Shown here: in pieces, positions 18,344 to 26,826 of the stretch
How positions within the stretch are numbered: the first letter of the stretch is position 1
Layout: every line of letters begins with the position of its first letter
Assembly: GCA_004799545.1 (NCBI GenBank)
Contig: SSMU01000016.1
Location: forward strand, 40,656 to 104,655
Direction of reading: 5' to 3'
DNA: 64,000 bases
Source: Phenylobacterium sp.
Lineage (GTDB): Bacteria; Pseudomonadota; Alphaproteobacteria; Caulobacterales; Caulobacteraceae
Made by a program: the position numbers and the translations under genes
The notes under the pieces: model-generated
Databases searched by the model: none
Seen by the model: only the letters and a program-made list of their open reading frames with translations
Told to the model about the DNA's origin: nothing

Positions 18344-18368
18344 GGGCGGCGGAGCCTGTCCGCCGCCC
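18344..18368 (-). other. Strong hairpin between TonB receptor and arabinanase genes
   Basis: GGGCGGCGGA and TCCGCCGCCC make a perfect 10-bp stem with loop GCCTG, in the untranslated gap of the reverse-strand pair. There is no T-run after it, so it may act as an RNA stabiliser or partial block setting the receptor-to-enzyme ratio rather than a full terminator. Confidence 0.5.
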
Positions 18369-18415
18369 CAGTCCGAGGAGGAGGCCCGCACTGCCTCCGG
18401 GGGAACTCAGGCGTG

Positions 18416-21091
18416 TCAGAACCTGAAGCGCAGGCCCGCGCCGAAGGTCCGGTCATACTCGCGGGTGTCGCGCGGCGTGAAACCATTGGAGCCGAAGTTG
18501 TCGCGATAGCGGGTGTCCGTCAGGTTGGTGGCGTCAACCGTCACCGTCAGGTCGTCGGTCAGGTTGTAACTCGCCGAGAAGTCCAGGAAGCCGATCGGCT
18601 CGACGATGATCGATCCGCCGGGATTGCTTGGCGAATAGCTGTCGGTCCACCGGCTGCGCCAGTTGTAGGCGAGGCGCGCGGAGAGCCCATGCTTCTCGTA
18701 CATGGCCACCAGGTTGTACGAGTAGTGCGAGACGCCGGTGATCGGCTGCAGGCCCGGCGAAACGCCGGTGGCGTCGGGCGGGCCCTGCACTTCGCCCTCG
18801 GATAGGGTCACGTTGGCCTGCACGCCGAGGCCGTTGAGCGGCTCCGGCAGGAAATCGAAGAACTGGGTATAGGCCGCCTCCAGGCCCTTCAGCGAGCCGT
18901 CGCCGGTATTGCGCGGGCGGCTGATCAGGAAGGTCTGCGGCGTGCCGTTGAACGGCTGGGTCTCCACCGCCGAGTAGGTCTGGATGTAGCCGTTCAGCTT
19001 CTTGTAGAAGGCCGACAGGGTGACCAGGCCGGTGTTGGAGAAATACCACTCCGCCGTGCCGTCGAAGTTGGTGGACTTCACATCGCCCAGTTGCGGGTTG
19101 CCGCCCGATCCGGTGCCGAACGTGGAGCTGTTGCCGGTGGCGCCGGTGACCGTCAGGCTGAGCGCCGGGTCGAGCTGGGCGAACTGCGGCCGCAGGAAGG
19201 TCTTGCCGACCACCAGGCGCAGCACGACGTTGTCCATCGGGTGCGCCCGCAGGGTCACGCTGGGCAGGACGGTGTCTTCGTCGCGGTTGCTGTTGATCGG
19301 CGTCGGCGTGGTGACGCCACCCGATGAGGTCAGCTGGATGGCGTGCAGGTCGGTCTGCGTCTTCACGAAGCGCGCGCCGGCGATGCCGTCGATCGGCACA
19401 CCGAAGGCGTCGAAATTGAAGCCGGCCTGGGCATAGGCTGCGCTTACCTTCTCCTCCAGGCTGAAGCTCTGGTTCGGATCGAACGGCTGGCCCCCCACCG
19501 GGAAGCCGACCTGGGCGCGAAGCGCGGCGATGTTGTCGCGGATGAAGGCCGTGCTCGGCACGGCGAAGCCGTTGACGCCCAGCAGCCCGCTGACGATGTC
19601 GTCGGGCGCGTTGGAGCCCACCGCGGCCGGCGTCACCGTGCCGCCCGGGAACAGCAGGCTGCCGGTGTTGGTGCCGGCGGAACTGCCGTTGCGGTCGGCC
19701 CAGCGGACGCCCGCCTGGATGTCGGTGATCGGCGAGCTCGAGTCGAACTTGTAGGTCGCGTCGCCGCGCCAGGCGGTCTGGTCGCTGTCGGCGATGTTGT
19801 GGTTATCGAACAGTTGGAAGAGGTTCAGGATGCCGGTGTTGCGGTAGTCGAACCCGTTGAAATTGATGTGAGGCGTGCCGCCGGAATTGAAATTGTAGTT
19901 TATCTGCGGAACGACGTAGTCCGTATCGAGCACATATTGGATGCTGGACACCTTGCTCTTGTCGTAGGTCAGGTCCGAAGTCAGCGTCAGCGGGCCGTGA
20001 TCCCACCGGCCGCCGAAGTTGTACTGATAGCCGTCGGTTTCGTTGTGGAAGGTCTGCTTGCTGGAAATCGTGAAGTTGTTGAGCGTGGTGATCGTGCCGG
20101 CCACCAGGGTGTTGTTGGTCTGCGGCCCGGCCGAGCCAGCCTGCGGCGTCACCGAGACCACGTTGCCGGCCTTCGGCAGGCCGACGAAGAAGCTGACGTC
20201 CTGATCCTCGCGGTATCCGGTGTAGAGCGCGTCGGCATGCAGCTCCAGGTCGGGCGTCGGCTTCCACTGGACGGAGGCGTTGACGCCCGTGCGCTTGCGG
20301 TCGCCATCGGTGACCAAGCCGCCGACGGTGTCGGGGATCAGCACGGTGGCGCCATTGGTCGCCGGGCCGCTGAACGGATTGAAGCCGAAGTTGAAGGCGG
20401 TCTGGTCCTCGTATTGCCGCTTGTTGTAGGAGGCCCCAACCAGGACCCCGAAGTCCTGGCCGTTGGGCAGGGTCCAGTGGTTGCTGTAGAGGCCGCTGCC
20501 GATGTAGCTCCACTTGTCGGCCTGGTCGCTGTAGATGCCGCGCACGCCGCCGGCGATCTCGCGACCCGGGAAGTCCAGCGGCCGGTGCAGGCGGATGTCG
20601 ACGATGCCGGAAACGCTGCCCTCGATCTGGTCGGGCGTGTTGGTCTTGTAGACGTCGACGCCGGCCACCAGTTCGGCGGGGATGTCCGCCAGCGCCACGC
20701 CGCGGCCTGTGCCGGTGAAGATCTCGCGGCCGTTGACCACCGTCTCGATGTTGGGAAGGCCGCGGATCAGCACGGTCCCGACCTCCTGGCCGGCCCGGGT
20801 GACCTGGACGCCGGTGACCCGCTGCAGGGCGTCGGACACGGTGTTGTCCGGCAGCTTGCCGATGTCTTCGGCGACGATCGAGTCGACCACCTGCGGGGCG
20901 TTCTTCTTGATCGCCTCGGCGTTGGTGAGGCTCTGGCGCAGCCCGGTGACCACGACCTCGGAGACCTCCCCCGAGCCGGTCTTCTTGGCGGCGGCCGGGT
21001 TGTCCGAGCTCGCTTGCGCAAAGCAGGGCGAGGCCGCCAGCAGCATCGTGGCGGCCGACGCGGAACATAGCGCGACTATCTTCAGGTCCAC
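18416..21091 (-). CDS. TonB-dependent outer membrane receptor for arabino-oligosaccharides
   Basis: 891 residues. A signal peptide (residues 1-25, ending CFAQA) is followed by a plug domain with VVVTGLRQSL, EDIGKLPDNTVSDALQRVTG and LIRGLPNIETVVNGREIF, then a beta-barrel ending in the aromatic GAGLRFRF. This is the class common in Xanthomonas and Caulobacter for plant glycans. The start is GTG at 21091 with a GGGGAGG ribosome site. It is the first gene of a reverse-strand pair with the arabinanase and is preceded by a promoter with a TGTCTGAGT operator. The substrate is inferred from these neighbours. Confidence 0.93.
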   Translation of the reverse strand: MDLKIVALCSASAATMLLAASPCFAQASSDNPAAAKKTGSGEVSEVVVTGLRQSLTNAEAIKKNAPQVVDSIVAEDIGKLPDNTVSDALQRVTGVQVTRAGQEVGTVLIRGLPNIETVVNGREIFTGTGRGVALADIPAELVAGVDVYKTNTPDQIEGSVSGIVDIRLHRPLDFPGREIAGGVRGIYSDQADKWSYIGSGLYSNHWTLPNGQDFGVLVGASYNKRQYEDQTAFNFGFNPFSGPATNGATVLIPDTVGGLVTDGDRKRTGVNASVQWKPTPDLELHADALYTGYREDQDVSFFVGLPKAGNVVSVTPQAGSAGPQTNNTLVAGTITTLNNFTISSKQTFHNETDGYQYNFGGRWDHGPLTLTSDLTYDKSKVSSIQYVLDTDYVVPQINYNFNSGGTPHINFNGFDYRNTGILNLFQLFDNHNIADSDQTAWRGDATYKFDSSSPITDIQAGVRWADRNGSSAGTNTGSLLFPGGTVTPAAVGSNAPDDIVSGLLGVNGFAVPSTAFIRDNIAALRAQVGFPVGGQPFDPNQSFSLEEKVSAAYAQAGFNFDAFGVPIDGIAGARFVKTQTDLHAIQLTSSGGVTTPTPINSNRDEDTVLPSVTLRAHPMDNVVLRLVVGKTFLRPQFAQLDPALSLTVTGATGNSSTFGTGSGGNPQLGDVKSTNFDGTAEWYFSNTGLVTLSAFYKKLNGYIQTYSAVETQPFNGTPQTFLISRPRNTGDGSLKGLEAAYTQFFDFLPEPLNGLGVQANVTLSEGEVQGPPDATGVSPGLQPITGVSHYSYNLVAMYEKHGLSARLAYNWRSRWTDSYSPSNPGGSIIVEPIGFLDFSASYNLTDDLTVTVDATNLTDTRYRDNFGSNGFTPRDTREYDRTFGAGLRFRF

Positions 21092-21148
21092 TGGTTTCCT
21101 CCCCTTGGCGCCTGTCGGCCGCGATTGTTCCGCGGTCCTCGTTCGCCC

Positions 21149-21190
21149 TTAACTCAGACAATAGCTAGTTCTGGAGCTTGGCGCTAGCAA
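21149..21190 (-). promoter_or_regulatory. Promoter with TGTCTGAGT operator before the TonB receptor
   Basis: On the reverse strand TTGCTA (21185-21190), a 17-bp spacer and TAGCTA (21162-21167) make a plausible promoter. The motif ATTGTCTGAGTTAA (21149-21162) follows at the expected transcription start. This ties the receptor to the same candidate regulon as the sites at 1311 and 11432. Confidence 0.5.
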
Positions 21191-21270
21191 GCGGTTTTTG
21201 GGGCGGCGCGCGCCATACGGAGAGGCTTCGCCTTGTTTTCCGGCGGAGAGCGCTCCAGACCGAAAGTTTA

Positions 21271-21284
21271 AATGTCTGAGTAAA
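21271..21284 (+). promoter_or_regulatory. Additional TGTCTGAGT motif
   Basis: AATGTCTGAGTAAA resembles the sites at 1311, 11432 and 21149. It lies 180 bp upstream of the TonB receptor start and about 110 bp from the first site, so it could allow looping or serve a lost neighbour. No gene begins on the forward strand nearby. Confidence 0.35.
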
Positions 21285-21661
21285 TTACGTTTAGGTGCGA
21301 CGCTTCGGCCACTGTGGCCTCACGGCCGCAGAGAGCAGCGCCGTGATGGAAGGCCCGGGGGAGGCCTATCGTGAACCCGCGCGCCCGACGCATCGTGGGA
21401 AGACCCGGGGCGTGGCGCCCCGGAAAGGCGCGCCGCCCGCGCCAGGCGCGGAATCACCTACTTGACGAGTAGGAATTGCAATCCAGATCCTCTTAGGGCC
21501 CTGTTGGAGCGCGTCCGCGGCGGCCGGGCCCTGGCCGAGGTCGCGAAGGTCTTTCCACAACTCACCGAACAGGCCCTGGGGTCTTAGCGGAGTCCAGACC
21601 ACCGCACTGCAAGCGTCTTAGCCTTGCGATTGGAAGAGAAGCTCCCCCAGTTCTCGGACGC

Positions 21662-21690
21662 CGCGCTGGTGGGCCCGGCAGGACTTGAAC
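21662..21690. repeat. Left attachment-like repeat (orphan tRNA 3' end)
   Basis: 29 bp identical to 55791-55819, covering CCA, the discriminator base, the 3' acceptor strand and part of the T arm of the tRNA at 55796-55871. Identity stops after GACTTGAAC. No tRNA can be formed here. Confidence 0.8.
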
Positions 21691-21723
21691 TGCAGAGGAG
21701 AAACCCGAGTTAACTGGGGCGGA

Positions 21724-21743
21724 TACCAACATCCGTACCAACA
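21724..21743. repeat. Paired TACCAACA repeats next to the left border
   Basis: TACCAACA occurs at 21724-21731 and 21736-21743, one per 12 bp, just inside the island. A single TACCAAC is at 55727-55733 near the other border. Spaced short direct repeats next to a core site resemble arm-type integrase sites. This is suggestive only. Confidence 0.35.
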
Positions 21744-21778
21744 GGGATGCGCGTGATCTCTCCCCCACGCGCTAGCCG

Positions 21779-22303
21779 CTATTTTTCTTCGACGCCGTTG
21801 ACCTCTTTCGAGCGCGAATAGGCCAGTCCCGGCTCAAGCTGCGACATCAGGACGATGTTGCCGTTGGGGTCGTAGACGCATCCGACGGAGAGGATCCCGG
21901 CCGCGGCGAACGAGGTGTTGGGCTCGGGCGCTGTCGTCTTATACCCCTTGGCCTGGAGCGCCTTCATGGCGCCCGCCACATTGGTGGTGCGGAAGGCAAG
22001 GACCCGCGGGACGGTGTTCAGCGAGGGCTCGGGGAACGAGGCCTCGGGCACCGTCCATTCGAAGATGTCCAGCATCGGGCCCTCCGGCGGCATGTGGCCC
22101 GGCAGCCCCATGAGGGTCCCGCCCTTGCCCTTGGCGTCAGGCGTCATGCCGAAGATCGCCATGCCTCCGGGCGGCCACTTCATGTTGCGACGGTCGCTGA
22201 GGATCACGAAGCCGAGATCCTGGTAGAACTTGACCGTCTCGTCGATGTCCTTGGCGTTGATGATCGTGTGGTAGAAGCGATCCAGGGACCAGTCTTCGGA
22301 CAT
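21779..22303 (-). CDS. VOC-fold (glyoxalase/dioxygenase superfamily) protein
   Basis: 174 residues, a single vicinal-oxygen-chelate unit: FYHTIINAKDIDETVKFYQD at the start and CVYDPNGNIVLMSQ near 150 are the paired fold marks. A histidine near residue 11 is a candidate metal ligand. The start at 22303 has a GGAGGA ribosome site; the longer frame upstream is arginine/proline-rich and unlikely. It follows the LLM flavoprotein on the same strand after 215 bp, and may be an isomerase or lyase acting on a ring-cleavage or oxidised intermediate. The function is not determined. Confidence 0.8.
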   Translation of the reverse strand: MSEDWSLDRFYHTIINAKDIDETVKFYQDLGFVILSDRRNMKWPPGGMAIFGMTPDAKGKGGTLMGLPGHMPPEGPMLDIFEWTVPEASFPEPSLNTVPRVLAFRTTNVAGAMKALQAKGYKTTAPEPNTSFAAAGILSVGCVYDPNGNIVLMSQLEPGLAYSRSKEVNGVEEK

Positions 22304-22518
22304 TCGTTCCTCCTCCAATATTTTCAGCTCTTCTCGTGGCGCACCGCGCCACGGCCGGCGTCGATCAAGCTCAGTGTCCCGCCTCGCGGCCGGCGCGAAG
22401 CGGTCGCCTGGCGGGTCGGCCTTCGCTCGCGTCAGGCGAGGACAGTTCCATGGCGACCAGCCGGATGTCAAATACTGCGTTCATGTCTGCACCATAACGT
22501 CAAATCGATCGGCTGATC

Positions 22519-23550
22519 TCACGCGGCGGCCGCGGAAGCTCCCTCGAAAGCGGGCATGACATGCGCGCTGAACAGCTCCACCGACCGGATGGACTGGCGC
22601 ACATCCATGTTGCCGAACGCGAACCAGGAGACGAGGTAGTTGAAGCCGTCGCGGCGGGCCTCCTCGAGCGCATAGCGGCGCACCGTCTCGGGCGAGCCGG
22701 CGCAGCCGTTGCCGATGACCTCCAGCTCTTCCCAGGTCTCCGGATAGAGGTTGGACAGCGGCACCTTCCCGCCCTTCGCGACCCAGAGCTTGGCGAAGCT
22801 GGCGCGCCAATGGGCATAGGCCTCGGTCGCAATCGCCTTCGCCTCGGCGTCCGTGTCGGCCACCACGACGTGGCGGCTTACGCCCATCAAGGGCAGCTGC
22901 TCCGGCGCGCCTCCGACGGCGGCCCACTCCTTGCGGTAGAGGTCGGTCATCTCCTTGACCTTCTGGTCAAGGGCGAGGGTCACGACGTTGATGCCCCGCC
23001 GCGCAGCCCAGATCGTGCTCTCCGGGCTGAGGACCCCGTACCAGAGCTCGGGATGCGGCTTCTGGTGGGGCCGCACGGTCATGGGGACGTTTTCGAATTG
23101 GTGGTACTTGCCCTGGAAGGTGAGGGTCTCCGACTGCAACCCCTGCAGGAGGATATCCAAGGTCTCCAGGTAGCGTTCCTGCTGTTCCTCGGACGCCACG
23201 CCGTAGAAGCCCATCTCGATCGCCGAGGCGCCTCGGCCGACGCCCAGCATGAAGCGGCCCTCGGACATGCAGTCGAGCATGGCCACCTCTTCGATCAGGC
23301 GGAGCGGGTGGTAGAGGGGCAGCAGATAGATCAGCGGTCCGATCCGGAGACGCCGGGTCCGTTGGATGACGGCGGACAGGAAGACCGACGGGGACGGCGC
23401 CAGGCCGAGCGGCGTGCCGTGGTGCTCGGCGACATGGTAGCCGTGGAGTCCGCAGCGATCATAGGCCTCGGCGATTTTCAGCCGATTTTCCAGGTGCGCG
23501 CCGAGGTCGGCCCCGCTGCAGTCGACGTGGTCGAACGCTCCAAACTTCAT
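22519..23550 (-). CDS. LLM-class (luciferase-like) flavin-dependent monooxygenase
   Basis: 343 residues of the bacterial luciferase-like TIM-barrel family, using reduced FMN or F420. Family marks are YHVAEHHGTPLGLAPSPSVF near 50, LLPLYHPLRLIEEVAMLDCM near 90 and GRFMLGVGRGASAIEM near 112. Translation starts at 23550 with a GGAGCGG ribosome site. A promoter whose -35 lies within a TetR-type inverted repeat is 69-98 bp upstream. It may carry out an oxygenation in the island's upper pathway; the substrate is unknown. Confidence 0.88.
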   Translation of the reverse strand: MKFGAFDHVDCSGADLGAHLENRLKIAEAYDRCGLHGYHVAEHHGTPLGLAPSPSVFLSAVIQRTRRLRIGPLIYLLPLYHPLRLIEEVAMLDCMSEGRFMLGVGRGASAIEMGFYGVASEEQQERYLETLDILLQGLQSETLTFQGKYHQFENVPMTVRPHQKPHPELWYGVLSPESTIWAARRGINVVTLALDQKVKEMTDLYRKEWAAVGGAPEQLPLMGVSRHVVVADTDAEAKAIATEAYAHWRASFAKLWVAKGGKVPLSNLYPETWEELEVIGNGCAGSPETVRRYALEEARRDGFNYLVSWFAFGNMDVRQSIRSVELFSAHVMPAFEGASAAAA

Positions 23551-23618
23551 TTGCCGCTCCAGCTTTGCGATGGCCCGCCCCGCCGGCCCGAGCTCTCGGA
23601 CCGACGCGGCACGCCGAT

Positions 23619-23648
23619 ATCGAAGCACGAAAATCGAGTACACTCAAC
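23619..23648 (-). promoter_or_regulatory. LLM promoter with embedded TetR-type operator (2-nt centre)
   Basis: On the reverse strand TTGAGT (23642-23647), 17 bp and TTCGAT (23619-23624) form a promoter. The -35 lies inside GAGT-GT-ACTC, a perfect inverted repeat with a 2-nt centre (23636-23645), in GTTGAGTGTACTCGATT (23632-23648). Related sites occur at 24977, 45946 and 52751. Confidence 0.55.
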
Positions 23649-23845
23649 TTTTTGCTTCGTGATTGCCGCCGAGACTTAGTTTCGACGCTGGAGACGAGGA
23701 GATATCAGCGAGGGCAAAGCCACCTATTGGGATCGACAGTGCGTCCAAATCCCCCTAGATTCAGAGGACATCAAAACGAGCCTACTCATCAAGTGAACCG
23801 CCTCCGAGCCATCAAGCCGACAGCTAAAATGTCAGGGACCCGGAC

Positions 23846-24457
23846 GTGACCGTCCCGGCCATCGGTCGTCGCGAGCAGAACAAGCTCGAGAAGCGCAGCC
23901 GCATCGTCGCCGCTGCGCGCGCGCTGTTCACCCACAAGGGGTTCCAGGCCACCACGTCGGCCGAGATCGCGGTGGCGGCCCGGGTCGCCTCCGGCACCGT
24001 GTTCACCTACGCCCGGACAAAGGATGACCTCCTGATCATGGTGTTCCACGAGGAAATCGTGGAGCTCTCGGAGCGCGCCTATAGGGCGGCCATCCGGGAA
24101 ACCGGATTGCTGGAGCAGGCGGTCGCCTTCTTCGACACGATCGTCGCCCACCACGAACGCGACCTGCCGCTGGCGCGGGCGCTGATGCGACAGCTCGGCT
24201 ATGTCGACAGCCCCGAGCAACGCGAGCTCGTGGAAGAGATCACCCTCACCACCTTGCGGCTTCTCGGCCAGCTGGTCGACGCGGCCCAGGCGCAAGGCGA
24301 GGTGGCGGCGGGACTATCGGTGACGGCCGGGGCCCGATCGCTGTTCGCAATCTTCTACTATCACCTGGGCGCCTTCCTCAGCGGGTACCTGGACCGCTCG
24401 CAATTCGACCGGGTCCTGCGGACGGATCTGCGCCTGCTGCTCGAAGGCTTCCGCTGA
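23846..24457 (+). CDS. TetR-family regulator, paralog of the one at 45262
   Basis: 203 residues. The N-terminal helix-turn-helix spans about 10-55 (KLEKRSRIVAAARALFTHKG, then AEIAVAARVASGTVFTYART), with a helical ligand domain after it. It is strikingly similar to the TetR at 45262-45873 along its whole length, sharing IGRREQNKLEKR, TYARTKDDLLI, HALMRQLG-like and SGYLDRSQFDR-like segments, so the two are recent duplicates within the island. The GTG start at 23846 is used. It is divergent from the LLM gene and lies between two candidate operators with 2-nt centres (23636 and 24977). Confidence 0.9.
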   Translation: MTVPAIGRREQNKLEKRSRIVAAARALFTHKGFQATTSAEIAVAARVASGTVFTYARTKDDLLIMVFHEEIVELSERAYRAAIRETGLLEQAVAFFDTIVAHHERDLPLARALMRQLGYVDSPEQRELVEEITLTTLRLLGQLVDAAQAQGEVAAGLSVTAGARSLFAIFYYHLGAFLSGYLDRSQFDRVLRTDLRLLLEGFR

Positions 24458-24522
24458 TCGAGGCGACTGGGGCGAACCGCAGGACAGCCGCGATCGGTCT
24501 CAGATCATGTGAAGGACCCAGG

Positions 24523-24816
24523 ATGGGGATCGCGCGACAATATGTGCTGAAGGCCGCGCCTGGACGCGGCGACGAGCTTGCAACGGCGCTGCGCGCGCTT
24601 GCGGATCGGGTTCGCGCCGTTCCAGGCTGCGAAGGCGTCGAGATCCTGGGCGACCTGGCCGATGAGCACCGCTTTGTCCTCCTCGAGAGATGGGCCTCGA
24701 TGGAGGCCCATAAGCGCTCGGCCGACCTGCTCCCGAAGGACTCCTTTGCCGAGGTCATGTCGATCCTCGGGGCGAAGCCTGAAGCGGCCAATCTGACGCC
24801 TCTTCACAGCAGCTGA
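24523..24816 (+). CDS. ABM-domain small monooxygenase-like protein
   Basis: 97 residues with the antibiotic-biosynthesis-monooxygenase fold: RQYVLKAAPGRGDELATAL at the start, GCEGVEILGDLADEHRFVLL in the middle and ERWASMEAHKRS near 58-69. Such proteins act as cofactor-free quinol oxygenases or as small auxiliary subunits. It starts 65 bp after the TetR gene on the same strand. A possible task is oxidation of a hydroquinone intermediate; this is a guess from the family. Confidence 0.82.
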   Translation: MGIARQYVLKAAPGRGDELATALRALADRVRAVPGCEGVEILGDLADEHRFVLLERWASMEAHKRSADLLPKDSFAEVMSILGAKPEAANLTPLHSS

Positions 24817-25176
24817 AACGCCGGCCCGGCCGCCGGCGTCCGACTCGGCAGGCCATGCCCGTGTCGCCCCGCCTGGCGAGCACGTCTCAAAATTGAGCCC
24901 CATCACATTGTAACGCCTGTGGAGATGTCGTGCGGTAAGAGATGGTTCCCCACAGGGGCGACCCATCCAAAAAAATGAGTGTGCTCTTTTTTCTTGACGC
25001 GAAAAGGGCGCCAGCCATAGTGGCCGACAGCTGGACCGCTGGTCGGTGAGGGCTCAGCTCGCCGGGCCTCGGCAGGCAGGCGACCGCGTCAGGCGGCCCG
25101 TGGGGTCCGGGTGAATCGCAGCGGCGGGCGCGTTGAACCCGCCTGTCACAGTATCCCATCGTGAGAGGTAGCGGCC
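24817..25176. other. Intergenic region between ABM-domain gene and MFS gene
   Basis: 360 bp holding the operator and promoter at 24971-25021 and a leader of about 150 nt before the MFS start. No gene or further structure was recognised. Confidence 0.55.
24971..25021 (+). promoter_or_regulatory. MFS promoter with TetR-type operator
   Basis: AAAAATGAGTGTGCTCTTTT at 24971-24990 carries GAGT-GT-GCTC, a near-perfect repeat with a 2-nt centre. It is followed directly by TTGACG (24994-24999), 16 bp and CATAGT (25016-25021), a good promoter for the MFS gene at 25177. Confidence 0.55.
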
Positions 25177-26793
25177 GTGGTGGATCTCGAAGCGCCGTCA
25201 ATGCAGACGCGGCCGGCCACCGCGCGGGAGGCCGGGCGGAAGCTTCCGATCTACCCGCTCCTCGTCCTCATGCTGGTGAACGTGTTCATCCTGATGGACC
25301 GACAGGTCCTGTCGGTGCTGGCGGAGGCCATCAAGGCCGATCTGAAGATCTCGGACTCGCAGATGGGGTTCATGTTCGGAACCTCGCTCTCGGTCTTCTA
25401 CGCCATCTTCAGCATCCCGCTCGGCCGCATCGCCGACGTCTGGACGCGGAAGAACCTCATGGCCTGGTCGGTGGCGGCCTGGAGCGTAATGATCGTGCTC
25501 ACCGGCTGCGCCCGGAATTTCCTTTCCTTCGCGACCTTCCGCGCGGGCGTGGGCGTGGGCGAGGCCGGGGCGTCGCCCGCCGCCATGTCGCTGATCTCCG
25601 ACTACTTCCCGCCGAGGATGCGCAGCACGGCGCTGTCCGTCTTCTCGAGCGGCGTCCCTATCGGCCAGGGCCTGGGCCTGTTTCTCGGCGGCTTCATCCT
25701 GGAGTCCTGGAACCTGGCGTTTCGGGACGCGGCGCACGCGCCCTTCGGCCTCTTGGGCTGGCAGGCCGCGATCATCTGCATCGCCCTGCCCGGCCCCCTC
25801 CTGGCCCTGTGGCTGCACAGCCTGAAGGAGCCGGTGCGCGGCGAGAGCGAGGGGCTTGCGATGCCGTCCCACCCGCACCCCTTCGGCGAAGCCTGGACCG
25901 AGATGCAGGCCGTGCTTCCGGTCTTCAGCCTGTTCCTGATGCGGCGGCTCGGCGGCTCCTGGAAGGTGATCGGATGGAACCTGGCGATCGGAGCCGCGAT
26001 CGGCTTGGGGATCACCGGGCTGATCGCCGCGACCGGCAGCGGCGCCCAGTGGCTCGCCCTGGGCCTGGGGTTCTATTGCGTGGCCTGCTGGTCCCAGACC
26101 CTCGCCCTGCGCGACCCGGCCGCCTTTGCGATGATCTTCAGGTGCCCGGCCCTGATGTTCACCAACGTCGGCCTGGCGGCCTACATCTTCGTGATGTTCG
26201 GGGTCGCGGCCTGGATCGTGCCCTACCTGATCCGCACCTATCACATCAGCCCCGCCGAGGCCGGGTTGGTGATGGGGCTCATCACCTCGGTCATGGGCTT
26301 TCTCGGGAACATGCTCGGCGGCGCCACGGCGGACTTCCTGCAGCGCTATACGCCCCGCGCGCGGCTCTACGTCCTGCTGGGCTCCCTCGCCCTGACCGTC
26401 CCCTCGGTGATCCTGATGCTGGTGGTCGACCAGAAGATGCAGGCCTACATCTGCATCGCGCTGTTCTACCTGACCTCCACCGCCTGGTATGGCGTCGGTC
26501 CCTCCATCATAAATGGGTTGGTTCTCCCCCGGATGCGGGGCGCCGCCTCGGCCTTCTTCCTGATCGTGATCACCCTCCTGGGCATGGCGCTGGGGCCTTA
26601 CACGATGGGCTACATCAGCGATCACTTCCTGGCCGGCGGCGCGTCGCCCGCCGACTCCTTGCGCCTCGGGATCCTCTGGGGCCTGCCCATGCTGATCGTC
26701 GCCGCGGCGTTTCTCATCGCGGCGACCTTCCATCTGGCGCGGGACGACGCGAGCCGGCTCGCCAGGGCGCGCGCCTTAGGCGAACCGGTCTAG
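25177..26793 (+). CDS. MFS transporter (organic acid/aromatic type)
   Basis: 538 residues with about twelve membrane segments. The loop between segments 2 and 3 reads GRIADVWTRKNLMAW, the MFS motif A, and GVGEAGASPAAMSLISDYFP near 125-150 is typical of the spinster/ACS-like branch. A larger-than-usual central loop lies at about 215-250. The GTG at 25177 follows GAGAGGTA; an ATG at 25201 is an alternative. It is the likely inner-membrane uptake route for the island's substrate, or an exporter of an intermediate, and is followed by a tandem TetR gene 33 bp downstream. Confidence 0.9.
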   Translation: MVDLEAPSMQTRPATAREAGRKLPIYPLLVLMLVNVFILMDRQVLSVLAEAIKADLKISDSQMGFMFGTSLSVFYAIFSIPLGRIADVWTRKNLMAWSVAAWSVMIVLTGCARNFLSFATFRAGVGVGEAGASPAAMSLISDYFPPRMRSTALSVFSSGVPIGQGLGLFLGGFILESWNLAFRDAAHAPFGLLGWQAAIICIALPGPLLALWLHSLKEPVRGESEGLAMPSHPHPFGEAWTEMQAVLPVFSLFLMRRLGGSWKVIGWNLAIGAAIGLGITGLIAATGSGAQWLALGLGFYCVACWSQTLALRDPAAFAMIFRCPALMFTNVGLAAYIFVMFGVAAWIVPYLIRTYHISPAEAGLVMGLITSVMGFLGNMLGGATADFLQRYTPRARLYVLLGSLALTVPSVILMLVVDQKMQAYICIALFYLTSTAWYGVGPSIINGLVLPRMRGAASAFFLIVITLLGMALGPYTMGYISDHFLAGGASPADSLRLGILWGLPMLIVAAAFLIAATFHLARDDASRLARARALGEPV

Positions 26794-26826
26794 ACCGCCC
26801 CTGCGGTCGGGCTGTTGACGCCTGAT

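Larger units (their letters stand above)
21092..21778. other. Non-coding region spanning the left border of the island
   Basis: 687 bp without a convincing gene. It holds the receptor leader and promoter (21092-21190), another TGTCTGAGT copy at 21271-21284, a perfect 8-bp hairpin CCGGGGCG-TGG-CGCCCCGG at 21405-21423, a 6-bp hairpin CCTACT-TGACG-AGTAGG at 21457-21473, the tRNA-derived repeat at 21662-21690 and two TACCAACA repeats at 21724-21743. Short open frames here lack ribosome sites and recognisable protein content. The part left of 21662 would be the original sequence downstream of the tRNA before insertion. Confidence 0.6.

Noticed and set aside
19343..21070. A 575-codon forward frame opposite the TonB receptor
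   Set aside because: Mirror of a clear receptor gene; no ribosome site or family motif.
21366..21768. Two short reverse frames at the island border
   Set aside because: No ribosome sites; one runs through the tRNA fragment; composition is not protein-like.
25198..26733. A 511-codon reverse frame opposite the MFS gene
   Set aside because: Low-complexity His/Gln/Arg-rich shadow of a membrane protein gene.
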